A stretch of 64,000 nucleotides of DNA from CADEEN01 sp963783785. Its GTDB lineage: Bacteria > Pseudomonadota > Gammaproteobacteria > Burkholderiales > Burkholderiaceae_C. This document shows, one piece after another, positions 45,884 to 54,387 of the stretch. The translations under genes were made by a program, and so were the position numbers. Location of the stretch: positions 100,862-164,861 of the forward strand of contig CAWAOQ010000012.1 of the NCBI GenBank assembly GCA_963783785.1. The letters are read 5' to 3'. The notes below the pieces were generated by a model. It was given only the letters and a program-made list of their open reading frames with translations, was not told where the DNA came from and did no database searches. How positions within the stretch are numbered: position 1 is the first letter of the stretch; every line of letters begins with the position of its first letter.

Positions 45884-46309
45884 TCAGTCCAGCAACGCGA
45901 GCGTCTTCTCGTCGGGCCGCCCGCCGAAGAAGCGTGCCAGCGCCTGCTCGAACAGCGGTTCGGCCGGCGCGACGGCCGCGAACAAGGTCATGCTGGAGCG
46001 GAACTTCAAGTCGTCCGGCGTCCCGAAGATGTCGTGGGCGCTCTTGCCCCGTGTGGCCAGGACCAGCGCGGTGCATTCCCGCAGCCGCGGGCCGAGCACC
46101 GGGTGCTGCCAGTAGGCGGTGGCCTCCTGTCGTGACGCGATGCCGTAGTACTGTGCGGTCGCGCTGTGGCCGAGCCCCTGGAGCTGCGGAAAGACGAACC
46201 ACATCCAGTGGCTGCGCTTGCGGCCGGCCGCCAGTTCATCGCGGACGTCCGCATAGACGGGATCCTGTGCCGTGACGAACCGCTGCAATCCAACTTCCGC
46301 CATCTTCAT
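45884..46309 (-). CDS. DUF1810 domain protein
   Basis: A 141-residue protein with the DUF1810 pattern LQRFVTAQDPVYADVRDELA, HWMWFVFPQLQGLGHS, YYGIASRQEATAYW and LGPRLRECTALVL, ending FFGGRPDEKTLALLD. The family is small, cytosolic and of unknown function; some members are linked to NAD-related chemistry by structure. It faces the GIY-YIG-like gene divergently with an 18-base gap. ATG 46309 gives two more residues than ATG 46303. Confidence 0.82.
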   Translation of the reverse strand: MKMAEVGLQRFVTAQDPVYADVRDELAAGRKRSHWMWFVFPQLQGLGHSATAQYYGIASRQEATAYWQHPVLGPRLRECTALVLATRGKSAHDIFGTPDDLKFRSSMTLFAAVAPAEPLFEQALARFFGGRPDEKTLALLD

Positions 46310-46327
46310 CGCTCCTGCTGCCCGATC

Positions 46328-46678
46328 ATGCCCAACGTCATGCCCAAGCGACGGCGCCTTCGCCATCACCATCACGTCTACGTGGTGCAGCTGTCCGATC
46401 TTGTATGGAACGAGCCGAGTTTCCGCAAGGCCAATCCCGACTACCAGCTCGGCAAACCCTTCGTCTACGTCGGCATGACCGGGCTGGACCCCGACCTGCG
46501 CTTCGATCGCCACATGGCCGGCGTGCAGGCCAATCGCTTCGTGCTGCGCTACGGGCTGCGCCTGCTGCCCGAGCTCTACGAGGTCTACAACCCGATGCCC
46601 TACGAGGCCGCGCGGGAAATGGAGGTCGAGCTGGCGATCGGCTTGCGCGAGCGCGGCTACGGCGTCTGGCAGGCCTGA
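46328..46678 (+). CDS. GIY-YIG-like domain protein
   Basis: A 116-residue protein. After a basic N-terminus with four His, it reads HVYVVQLSD and KPFVYVGMTGLDPDLRFDRH, which resembles the two strands and loop of a GIY-YIG nuclease (here VYVV and VYVGMTG). The C-terminal half has LRLLPELYEVYNPMPYEAAREMEVEL with Glu residues that could be catalytic. Such stand-alone domains can be nucleases, but activity here is uncertain. ATG 46340 is an alternative start. Confidence 0.55.
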   Translation: MPNVMPKRRRLRHHHHVYVVQLSDLVWNEPSFRKANPDYQLGKPFVYVGMTGLDPDLRFDRHMAGVQANRFVLRYGLRLLPELYEVYNPMPYEAAREMEVELAIGLRERGYGVWQA

Positions 46679-46724
46679 CGCGAGGCATGCATTACCCTCA
46701 CGGCTGATTGCCAGGAGCCCCCCG

Positions 46725-47830
<1,106 letters not shown>

Positions 47831-47831
<1 letters not shown>

Positions 47832-48676
47832 TGGCGGCGCTGAAGACCTATGCCGAGCACGCCTCGTTCGGCGGCGTGCAAGGCTTTCACCGCCACGCGT
47901 CCGACGTGATCGGGCTGCCGATGCGCCTGGGCGTGTACCTGCCGCCGCAGGCCGAGCACGGGCCGGTGCCGGTGCTGGTGTGGCTGGCCGGGCTGACCTG
48001 CAACGAAGAAACCTTCGCGATCAAGGCCGGCGCCCAGCGCATGGCCGCCGAGCTGGGCCTGATGCTGGTGACACCCGACACCAGCCCGCGCGGCACCGGC
48101 ATCGAAGGGGCCGAAGCGAGCTGGGACTTCGGTGGCGGCGCCGGCTTCTACCTCGACGCGACGCGCGAGCCCTGGGCGCGCCACTGGCGCATGGAAAGCT
48201 ACCTGACGCAGGAGTTGCCGGCGCTGCTGGCCGAGCACTTTGCGGTGCGCGCCGGCGCGATGTCGGTGTTCGGCCATTCGATGGGTGGACACGGGGCACT
48301 GACGCTGGCGCTGCGCCACCCGGGGCTGTACCGCAGCGTCACGGCGTTCGCACCGATTGCCGCACCGACGTCGTGCCCGTGGGGCACCAAGGCTTTCCGC
48401 GGCTACTTCGGCGACGACCCTGCGGCCTGGGCCGTGCACGACGCCACGCTGCTGATCGAGCGCGGCGCGCGGCTGCCGCCGCTGCTGGTGGACCAGGGCC
48501 TGGACGATGCTTACCTCGACGAGCAACTGCACATCGACCGGTTCGAGTCCGTGTGCCGCGAAGCCGGCCAGCCGCTGACGCTGCGCCGCCATGCCGGCTA
48601 CGACCACGGCTACTACTTCATCGCGTCGTTCATCGAAGACCACCTGCGCTGGCACGCCGCGGCGTTGCACGGCTGA
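47831..48676 (+). CDS. fghA: S-formylglutathione hydrolase
   Basis: A 281-residue serine esterase of the esterase-D family. Features are PVPVLVWLAGLTCNEETF, then the nucleophile elbow GHSMGGHGAL (Ser near 148), LVDQGLDDAYL with the likely Asp, and GYDHGYYFI with the catalytic His. It hydrolyses S-formylglutathione to formate and glutathione, completing formaldehyde oxidation after adhC. Its start overlaps the adhC stop. Confidence 0.94.
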
Positions 48677-48689
48677 CGCGCCGACCTGC

Positions 48690-48908
48690 ATGGAACCGAT
48701 CGACTTCCCGCTGCGCGGCGAGCACATCACGCTCGACGCGCTGCTGAAGGCCAGCGGCCTGGCCTCGAGCGGCGGTGCCGCGAAGGTCTTGATCGCCGGT
48801 GGCGGCGTGCGCGTCAACGGCGAACCCGAGAAGCGTCGCGGGCGCAAGTTGCGCGCGGGCGATGTCGTGGCGGTTGGCGACGGCGTGGTAAACGTGCGCA
48901 GCGGCTGA
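48690..48908 (+). CDS. S4-domain RNA-binding protein (YbcJ-like)
   Basis: A 72-residue protein that is almost entirely one S4 domain: ITLDALLKASGLASSGGAAK, then VRVNGEPEKRRGRKLRAGD. This is the YbcJ-like stand-alone form, thought to bind structured RNA. It lies 13 bases after fghA, probably in the same transcript, with no evident metabolic link. Confidence 0.85.
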   Translation: MEPIDFPLRGEHITLDALLKASGLASSGGAAKVLIAGGGVRVNGEPEKRRGRKLRAGDVVAVGDGVVNVRSG

Positions 48909-49071
48909 GCAGCGACGTCGACGTTGCATTCGATACATCTGCCGGCCGGCAGGTGATGTAAGTTCGGACAAGTGTGGGTTCGCCGTGCGGCGCTCGCTTG
49001 CGTCCGCCGGCACTTCGTGCCGATCGTGCAGGTCGCACTGATCGCACGCCATGTCCAAGGGGGGCTCCTCC

Positions 49072-49911
49072 ATGAAGACGACGACTTACGGGTTCGCGGC
49101 GATGGTGGCGCTGGCATTGGCCGGTGCCGGCGCATGGTGGTGGTGGCAGGGGCGGGTGGCGCCGCCGGCGGCGATCGCACCGGCTGCCCCCGAGCCCGCT
49201 GCCGCGGCGTCGGCGCCTGCACTGGCCGCGCCGGTGGATGCCGGCGCGTCGGCGGTCCGGCACCCGATCGACGTGCCGGTCGCCGCGGCACCGCAGGCGG
49301 CGCCGCTTGATCTGGAGGCGGCGCTCGCCGCGCTGTTCGGGCGCAAGGCGGTGCTGTCGATGTTCCAGCTGCAGGATTTTCCGCGCCGCTTCGTCGCCAC
49401 GGTCGACAACCTCGGCCGAGCGCATGCGCCCGCCTCGGTGTGGCCCATCAACCCGGCCGGCGGGCGCTTCATCGTCGAGCGGCAGGGCGACGCGGAGGTC
49501 ATCAGCGCCGACAACGGACTGCGCTACACGCCCGATGTGCTGCTGCTCGAGGCGGTCGATCTGCGCCAGGCCGTCGCGCTGTATGCGCGGTTGTACCCGC
49601 AACTCCAGCAGGCCTACGAGGACATCGGCTACCCGAACCGCTACTTCAATGACCGGCTGGTCGACGTGATCGATCAGTTGCTCGCGACCCCGGAGGTGAG
49701 CGGGCCGCTGAAGGTTCACCTGCCGGAGATCAAGGGCCCGGTGCGGCCCGAGAGGCCCTGGGTGCTCTACGAGTTCGACGATCCGGCGCTGCAGGCGCTG
49801 TCGTCCGGTCAGAAGACCCTGCTGCGCATGGGGCCGGTGAACCAGCGCCGCATCAAGGCCAAGCTGGCCGAGATCCGACGGCTCGTGACCGCGGGCAGCG
49901 TGCCGCGCTAG
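49072..49911 (+). CDS. DUF3014 domain membrane-anchored protein
   Basis: About 279 residues from ATG 49072, which has AGGGGGG eleven bases upstream; an ATG at 49051 would add seven. One N-terminal transmembrane helix (YGFAAMVALALAGAGAWWWW) is followed by an Ala/Pro-rich linker of about 55 residues and a DUF3014 domain with LQDFPRRFVATVDNLGR, DLRQAVALYARLYP and GYPNRYFNDRLVDVIDQLL. It is probably anchored in the inner membrane with the domain in the periplasm. Function unknown. The 163-base gap before it shows nothing else. Confidence 0.8.
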   Translation: MKTTTYGFAAMVALALAGAGAWWWWQGRVAPPAAIAPAAPEPAAAASAPALAAPVDAGASAVRHPIDVPVAAAPQAAPLDLEAALAALFGRKAVLSMFQLQDFPRRFVATVDNLGRAHAPASVWPINPAGGRFIVERQGDAEVISADNGLRYTPDVLLLEAVDLRQAVALYARLYPQLQQAYEDIGYPNRYFNDRLVDVIDQLLATPEVSGPLKVHLPEIKGPVRPERPWVLYEFDDPALQALSSGQKTLLRMGPVNQRRIKAKLAEIRRLVTAGSVPR

Positions 49912-50038
49912 GTGGGGCCGGCGGTCCGGGCTGGTACAACGCCGACGCAGCCCTGGGCCTGCATACGCGCGCACGTCAGGCGGGTCACGCTCGAAGACAG
50001 CGCTGCCCACTTTCGATCAGCCACTGTGAGGAGAGGCG

Positions 50039-50545
50039 ATGAACTTGCGTAACTTCCTGGTCGTTGCGGCATTGGCGCTGCTGGCCGTGTTCGCGCTGCT
50101 GAACTGGACCGCCTTCACCGCGCCGACGACGCTGTCGCTGGCGTTCACCGACGTCCAGGCGCCACTGGGCCTGATCATGCTGGTCGTCACCGGCTTCATC
50201 AGCGGCCTGTTTCTCGTCTACATCCTGTTCCAGCAGGCGGGCGTCATCCTCGAGGCGCGGCGCTACGCGAAGGAGTTGAACGCACAGCGCGATCTGGCCG
50301 ACAAGGCCGAGGCCTCCCGTTTCACCGAGATGCGCGCGTTTCTCGACGGCGAGTTGCGCAGGCTCGAGGCGCAACGGTCGTCCGAAATGCGTGAGCTGGG
50401 TGAGCGGATCGAGGCATCGGCGCAACGACTGCGCGAGATGTTGGCGGAATCCACCCGCTCGCTCTCGGCCTACGTCGGCGAGGTCGAGGACAAGCTCGAT
50501 CGCCTGTTGGGCCCGGCAGCCGCAAGCCAACGCGATCAGGCGTAG
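50039..50545 (+). CDS. LapA-like (DUF1049) membrane protein with coiled coil
   Basis: A 168-residue protein with two transmembrane helices (about residues 5-25 and 43-67), as in LapA/YciS-type LPS-assembly proteins, followed by a long charged helix from 72 to 155 with heptad character (RLEAQRSSEMRELGERIEAS). The ATG follows GAGGAGAGG. LapA homologues help control LPS synthesis, but this protein carries a longer cytoplasmic coiled coil and is not beside lapB, so the role is uncertain. Confidence 0.6.
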   Translation: MNLRNFLVVAALALLAVFALLNWTAFTAPTTLSLAFTDVQAPLGLIMLVVTGFISGLFLVYILFQQAGVILEARRYAKELNAQRDLADKAEASRFTEMRAFLDGELRRLEAQRSSEMRELGERIEASAQRLREMLAESTRSLSAYVGEVEDKLDRLLGPAAASQRDQA

Positions 50546-50691
50546 TCCGGCGGCGGCTGCCTGGGTGCGGGCGCGATTCATCGCTTCATCCTGTCAGGGT
50601 TTGCTCGGTTCATCGAGCAAGCCTCGTGTGCACTGCCGAACCTAGAATGGTTCGGCTACGACAAGAAGAGCCCGTTCAAGGAGACGCCGCG

Positions 50692-51942
50692 ATGATGGTC
50701 ATTGGCATTCCGATCGACTTCGTGCTGTTCGCGCTGACGCTGCTTGGCGTCGCGACGATTCACCATCACACGCTGAAGGTGGCGCTGATCGGTGCCCTGG
50801 TCATCACGCTGTACCAGCTTGTCTTCACGGGCTTCAAGACCGGCGCAGGGGTGTCGGGACTGTTGGGTCATGCGGGCCACGAGTGGGTGACGCTGGCCAA
50901 CTTGCTGGGCTTGCTGCTGGGCTTCGCGCTGCTGGCGAACCACTTCGAGCGCAGCCACCTCACCGACAAACTGCCGCATCTGCTGCCCGACGATTGGAAG
51001 GGCGGCTTCCTGCTGTTGGTCATCGTGTTCGTGATGTCGGCCTTTCTGGACAACATCGCCGCCGCGATGATCGGCGGCACGATCGCTTCGGGGCTGTTCA
51101 AGCGGCGCGTTCACATCGGCTACATCGCTGCCATCGTGGCGGCCTCCAATGCCGGCGGAGCGGGCAGCGTGGTGGGCGACACCACGACCACGATGATGTG
51201 GATCGCCGGCGCCAATCCGCTGTGGGTGCTCGAAGCCTATATCGGGGGCATCGTGGCGCTGATGATCTTTGGCTCGATCGCCGCCATGAAGCAGCACGAC
51301 TACCAACCGATCCAGCGTGACGACACGCCAGGCGAACATGTGCATGGCGTGCGCCTTGGCATCGTCGCCTTCATCCTGCTGGCGGCGATTGGCGTCAACG
51401 TCTGGTTCAACCTCAATGCACCGGATGTGCTCGGGCAGTTTCCTGTGATAGGCACTGCGGTGCTGCTTGCCATCCTGGTGACGGCGCCGATCCGCAGCCC
51501 GGACTGGAGCCTGCTGCCAGGCGCGTTCAAGGGCAGCATCTTCCTGCTCGCGCTCGTGTGGTGCGCGTCGCTGATGCCGGTGCAGCACCTGCCCGCGGCA
51601 TCGTGGCCGACCGCGCTCGGCCTGGGTTTCATTTCATCGGTGTTCGACAATATCCCGCTCACGGCGCTGGCGATTCGTCAGGACGGCTACGACTGGGGCT
51701 TCCTGGCGTATGCCGTGGGCTTCGGTGGTTCGATGATCTGGTTTGGCTCATCAGCCGGTGTCGCGATATCGAGCATCTTTCCGGAGGCCCGATCGGTGTG
51801 GGCCTGGCTCAAGGCGGGCTGGCACATTGCCGTCGCCTACGTGGTGGGATTTCTGGTGATGCTGGCGGTGGTCGGCTGGCATCCGCAGTCGATCAATGAG
51901 CGCGCGGCCAACCCACCTGCCGCAACGGCACCGGCCAAGTGA
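50692..51942 (+). CDS. Ion-transporter superfamily permease (citrate/NhaD/ArsB-like)
   Basis: A 416-residue polytopic membrane protein with 10-12 helices. Two inverted-repeat signature loops are visible: FLDNIAAAMIGGTIASGLF and VFDNIPLTALAIRQ. These mark the IT superfamily (NhaD, SLC13, ArsB). A glycine-rich NAGGAGSVVGDTTTTMMW loop follows the first. It may move sodium, a dicarboxylate or another anion; the motifs do not decide. The ATG at 50692 follows AAGGAGA. It is a single-gene unit between the LapA-like and RlmN-like genes. Confidence 0.75.
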   Translation: MMVIGIPIDFVLFALTLLGVATIHHHTLKVALIGALVITLYQLVFTGFKTGAGVSGLLGHAGHEWVTLANLLGLLLGFALLANHFERSHLTDKLPHLLPDDWKGGFLLLVIVFVMSAFLDNIAAAMIGGTIASGLFKRRVHIGYIAAIVAASNAGGAGSVVGDTTTTMMWIAGANPLWVLEAYIGGIVALMIFGSIAAMKQHDYQPIQRDDTPGEHVHGVRLGIVAFILLAAIGVNVWFNLNAPDVLGQFPVIGTAVLLAILVTAPIRSPDWSLLPGAFKGSIFLLALVWCASLMPVQHLPAASWPTALGLGFISSVFDNIPLTALAIRQDGYDWGFLAYAVGFGGSMIWFGSSAGVAISSIFPEARSVWAWLKAGWHIAVAYVVGFLVMLAVVGWHPQSINERAANPPAATAPAK

Positions 51943-52093
51943 CGTTGCGCCACTCGATGCTTGCCGCGGTCGATGTGCTGGGGCGTCGCTGATCGGGGAG
52001 CGCGCAATCCATCGTCGACTCGGCACTGTGCAGCAAAGCCCGCCGCCCGATTCCAACGGCATCAACGAGCCCGCGGCCCGTGCCGCGGCGACC

Positions 52094-53170
52094 ATGCGCA
52101 TCGAACACCTCCGCCAGCGCCTGAAGTGCCTCGGCGCGGGGCCGGCCCATCAGGCGCACGTGCTGCGCCGCTGGGTGCAGGCGCGCCCGCAGGACAGTGG
52201 CCGCCGCCGCCTCGAGCATTACCTGCCGCAGGCGCTGCGCGACGCACTGCCCGCGCTCGTCGATGACCTCGCCGGACTGGCGCGGCTGCGCTCCGAGCAC
52301 CCGGCCGGCGACGGCTCGGCGCGCCTGCTGGTCGAGCTGGCCGACGGCCAGACCGTCGAGAGCGTGTTGCTGCCGCGCGGCGGGCTGTGCGTGTCGACGC
52401 AGGTCGGCTGTGCGGTCGGCTGCGTGTTCTGCATGACCGGCCAGGGCGGCCTCGCGCGCCAGCTCGGCAGCGCCGAGATCGTCGCGCAGGTCGCGCTCGC
52501 GCGCAGCCTGCGGCCCGTGAGCAAGGTGGTGTTGATGGGCATGGGCGAGCCGGCACACAACCTCGACAACGTGATGGCCGCGATCGAGTTGTTGGGCAAC
52601 GAAGGCGCGATCGGCCACAAGAACATCGTGCTGTCGACGGTCGGCGACGAGCGCGTGTTCGAGCGGCTGCAGCAACTGCCGGTGGGCTGCGTCAGGCCGG
52701 CGCTGGCGCTGTCGCTGCACACCACCAAGGCTGGCCTGCGTGCCGAATTGCTGCCGCGCGCGCCGCGCATCGATCCGGCCGCCCTGGTGGCGGCGGGCGA
52801 GCGTTACGCACGGGCCACCGGCTACCCGATCCAGTACCAGTGGACGCTGCTCGACGGCATCAACGACGGCGACGACGAGGTCGACGGCATCGTGGCGTTG
52901 CTGGCGGGCAAGTACGCGTTGATGAACCTGATCCCGTACAACCGCGTCGACGGGCTCGCCTTCGAGCGTCCGCCGGCGGCGCGTGCGGCGGCGATGGCTC
53001 GGGCGCTGCACCAGCGCGGCGTCCTCACCAAGCTGCGCCAGTCGGCCGGGCAGGATGTCGACGGTGGCTGCGGCCAGTTGCGTGCGCGTGCGCCGGCGGG
53101 TGCGGAACGCTGCATTGCGATCGTGCCGAGCGGTGCTTCTTATGAGGGCGAGCTTTTGAGAGCGGACTGA
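52094..53170 (+). CDS. RlmN/Cfr-family radical SAM RNA methyltransferase
   Basis: About 358 residues from ATG 52094. The radical SAM cysteines are in QVGCAVGCVFCMTGQGG (Cys-x3-Cys-x2-Cys), followed by VVLMGMGEPAHNLDNVMAA and LSTVGDERVFERL. The C-terminal methyl-carrier Cys is present in DVDGGCGQL. These match enzymes methylating C2 of adenosine in 23S rRNA and some tRNAs. The N-terminal domain is shorter and more diverged than in canonical RlmN, so it may be a second paralogue. It converges on the NarL-like gene across the long palindrome. Confidence 0.82.
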   Translation: MRIEHLRQRLKCLGAGPAHQAHVLRRWVQARPQDSGRRRLEHYLPQALRDALPALVDDLAGLARLRSEHPAGDGSARLLVELADGQTVESVLLPRGGLCVSTQVGCAVGCVFCMTGQGGLARQLGSAEIVAQVALARSLRPVSKVVLMGMGEPAHNLDNVMAAIELLGNEGAIGHKNIVLSTVGDERVFERLQQLPVGCVRPALALSLHTTKAGLRAELLPRAPRIDPAALVAAGERYARATGYPIQYQWTLLDGINDGDDEVDGIVALLAGKYALMNLIPYNRVDGLAFERPPAARAAAMARALHQRGVLTKLRQSAGQDVDGGCGQLRARAPAGAERCIAIVPSGASYEGELLRAD

Positions 53171-53233
53171 CGGTGTGTATCGGGGCCCGTTGCGGGCGAA
53201 CCTCTCTTCGCTTTGGCGGCTACTTGTGTTCTT

Positions 53234-53658
53234 GCGTTGCCTGCCGGGTTCCGGCCCGGCGGCCGGGTAACTTTCATTTGGTGGGCCAAATGAAAGTCAC
53301 CAAAGCAAAGAGGCTGAACGCAACACCTTTCACTGCGTTCTGCTCGCTGCGGAAACCCGGCCCGGCGGGCCACCTGGAAGCCGCGCGGCACATCGAACCC
53401 GCCGCGCACTCGACGGCGCGGGCCTCGCAGAGCCTGGCCCGCGCAGATTTGACGCGGGCCAAAGCGCAGCGAGGCCGCGTCGAGTGAGCTGCCGCTTCGA
53501 TCTGCGGCGTGGCTTCCAGGTGGCCCGCCGGGCCGGGTGTGCGAGGCGCGAAGAACGAGTGAAAGGTTTTGCATTCAGCCCCTTTGCTTTGGTGACTTTC
53601 ATTTGGGCCCGCAAATGAAAGCTACCCGGCCGCCGGGCCGGGACCCGGCAGGCAACGC
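53234..53658. repeat. Long imperfect palindrome of about 425 nt
   Basis: The whole gap between two convergent genes is two inverted copies of a unit of about 205-210 nt. The outer ends are GCGTTGCCTGCCGGG (53234-53248) and CCCGGCAGGCAACGC (53644-53658). The inner ends are GGCCCGCG (about 53437-53444) and CGCGGGCC (53453-53460), around a loop of about 8 nt. Matching blocks with scattered mismatches run throughout, including AAGTCACCAAAGCAAAG against CTTTGCTTTGGTGACTT, and GGCCCGGCGGGCCACCTGGA against its complement near 53516-53536. Each arm also holds its own palindrome (53270-53297: 12-bp arms, 4-nt loop; and near 53595-53622). Short open frames inside are not genes. It may act as a bidirectional terminator or be a paired dispersed repeat. 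Confidence 0.9.
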
Positions 53659-53709
53659 GAACAGCGAGTCCTCGAAAAGAAGACCAGAGACGACCGTCTT
53701 CAGCGCAAC

Positions 53710-54387
53710 TCAGGCCATGCGCCCGCTGGCGTAGACCGCCGCCTGCACTCTCGAGCTGAGGTTGAGCTTGCGCAGGATGTGCTGCACGTGGATCTTCACC
53801 GTCGTCTCGGCGATGCCGAGCGTGCGGGCGATGCCCTTGTTGCTGGCGCCCTGAGCGATCAGCGCGATGATTTCCTGCTCGCGCGGCGATAGCGTGTGGA
53901 TCGGGTCGGGGGCGGGCTCCGGCTCGGTTGCCGCTGCGCCGGTGCCGGTGTTGGCGGCCTGGAAGGCCTCGACCAGCTTGCCGCTCATCTCGGGGCTCAG
54001 CGTCGACTCGCCGCGCATCGCACGCACGATCGCGGTCGCGAGCACATCGCTGTCGGCGGTCTTGAGCAGGTAGCCGCGCGCGCCGCCGCGCAGTGCCGCG
54101 GCCAGATCGGCCTCGTCTTCGCTGACCGTCAGCATCAACACCTGCGCATTGGGCGCGGCTTCGCGCAGGCCGGGCAGGGCATCGACGCCGGTCACGCCGG
54201 GCAGGTGGTTGTCGAGCAGGATCACGTCGGGCCGTGCCTCGGCCGCGATGCGCTGTGCCTGGCCGGCATCGGCCGCCTCGGCCACGACCACGAAGCGCGC
54301 ATCGGCACCGAGCAACGCCTTCAGGCCGCGGCGAAAGAGCGTGTGGTCGTCGACCACCATCACGCGGATCGGAGCCGCGTCGCTCAT
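53710..54387 (-). CDS. narL: NarL/FixJ-family response regulator
   Basis: A 225-residue two-component regulator. The receiver domain has VVDDHTLFRRGLKALL with Asp13-Asp14, the phosphoacceptor Asp59 in LLDNHLPG and a conserved Lys in YLLKTADSD. The LuxR-type helix-turn-helix is at about 160-220 (LSPREQEIIALIAQGASNKG, then TVKIHVQHILRKLNL). Its ATG overlaps the NarX-like kinase stop. With that kinase and the nir genes it probably controls nitrate- or nitrite-dependent gene expression. Confidence 0.9.
   Translation of the reverse strand: MSDAAPIRVMVVDDHTLFRRGLKALLGADARFVVVAEAADAGQAQRIAAEARPDVILLDNHLPGVTGVDALPGLREAAPNAQVLMLTVSEDEADLAAALRGGARGYLLKTADSDVLATAIVRAMRGESTLSPEMSGKLVEAFQAANTGTGAAATEPEPAPDPIHTLSPREQEIIALIAQGASNKGIARTLGIAETTVKIHVQHILRKLNLSSRVQAAVYASGRMA

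Noticed and set aside
53330..53614. Minus-strand frame MRAQMKVTKAKG... inside the long palindrome, and its plus-strand mirror
   Set aside because: These frames arise from the repeat itself; similar sequences are common false genes in Burkholderiales repeats.
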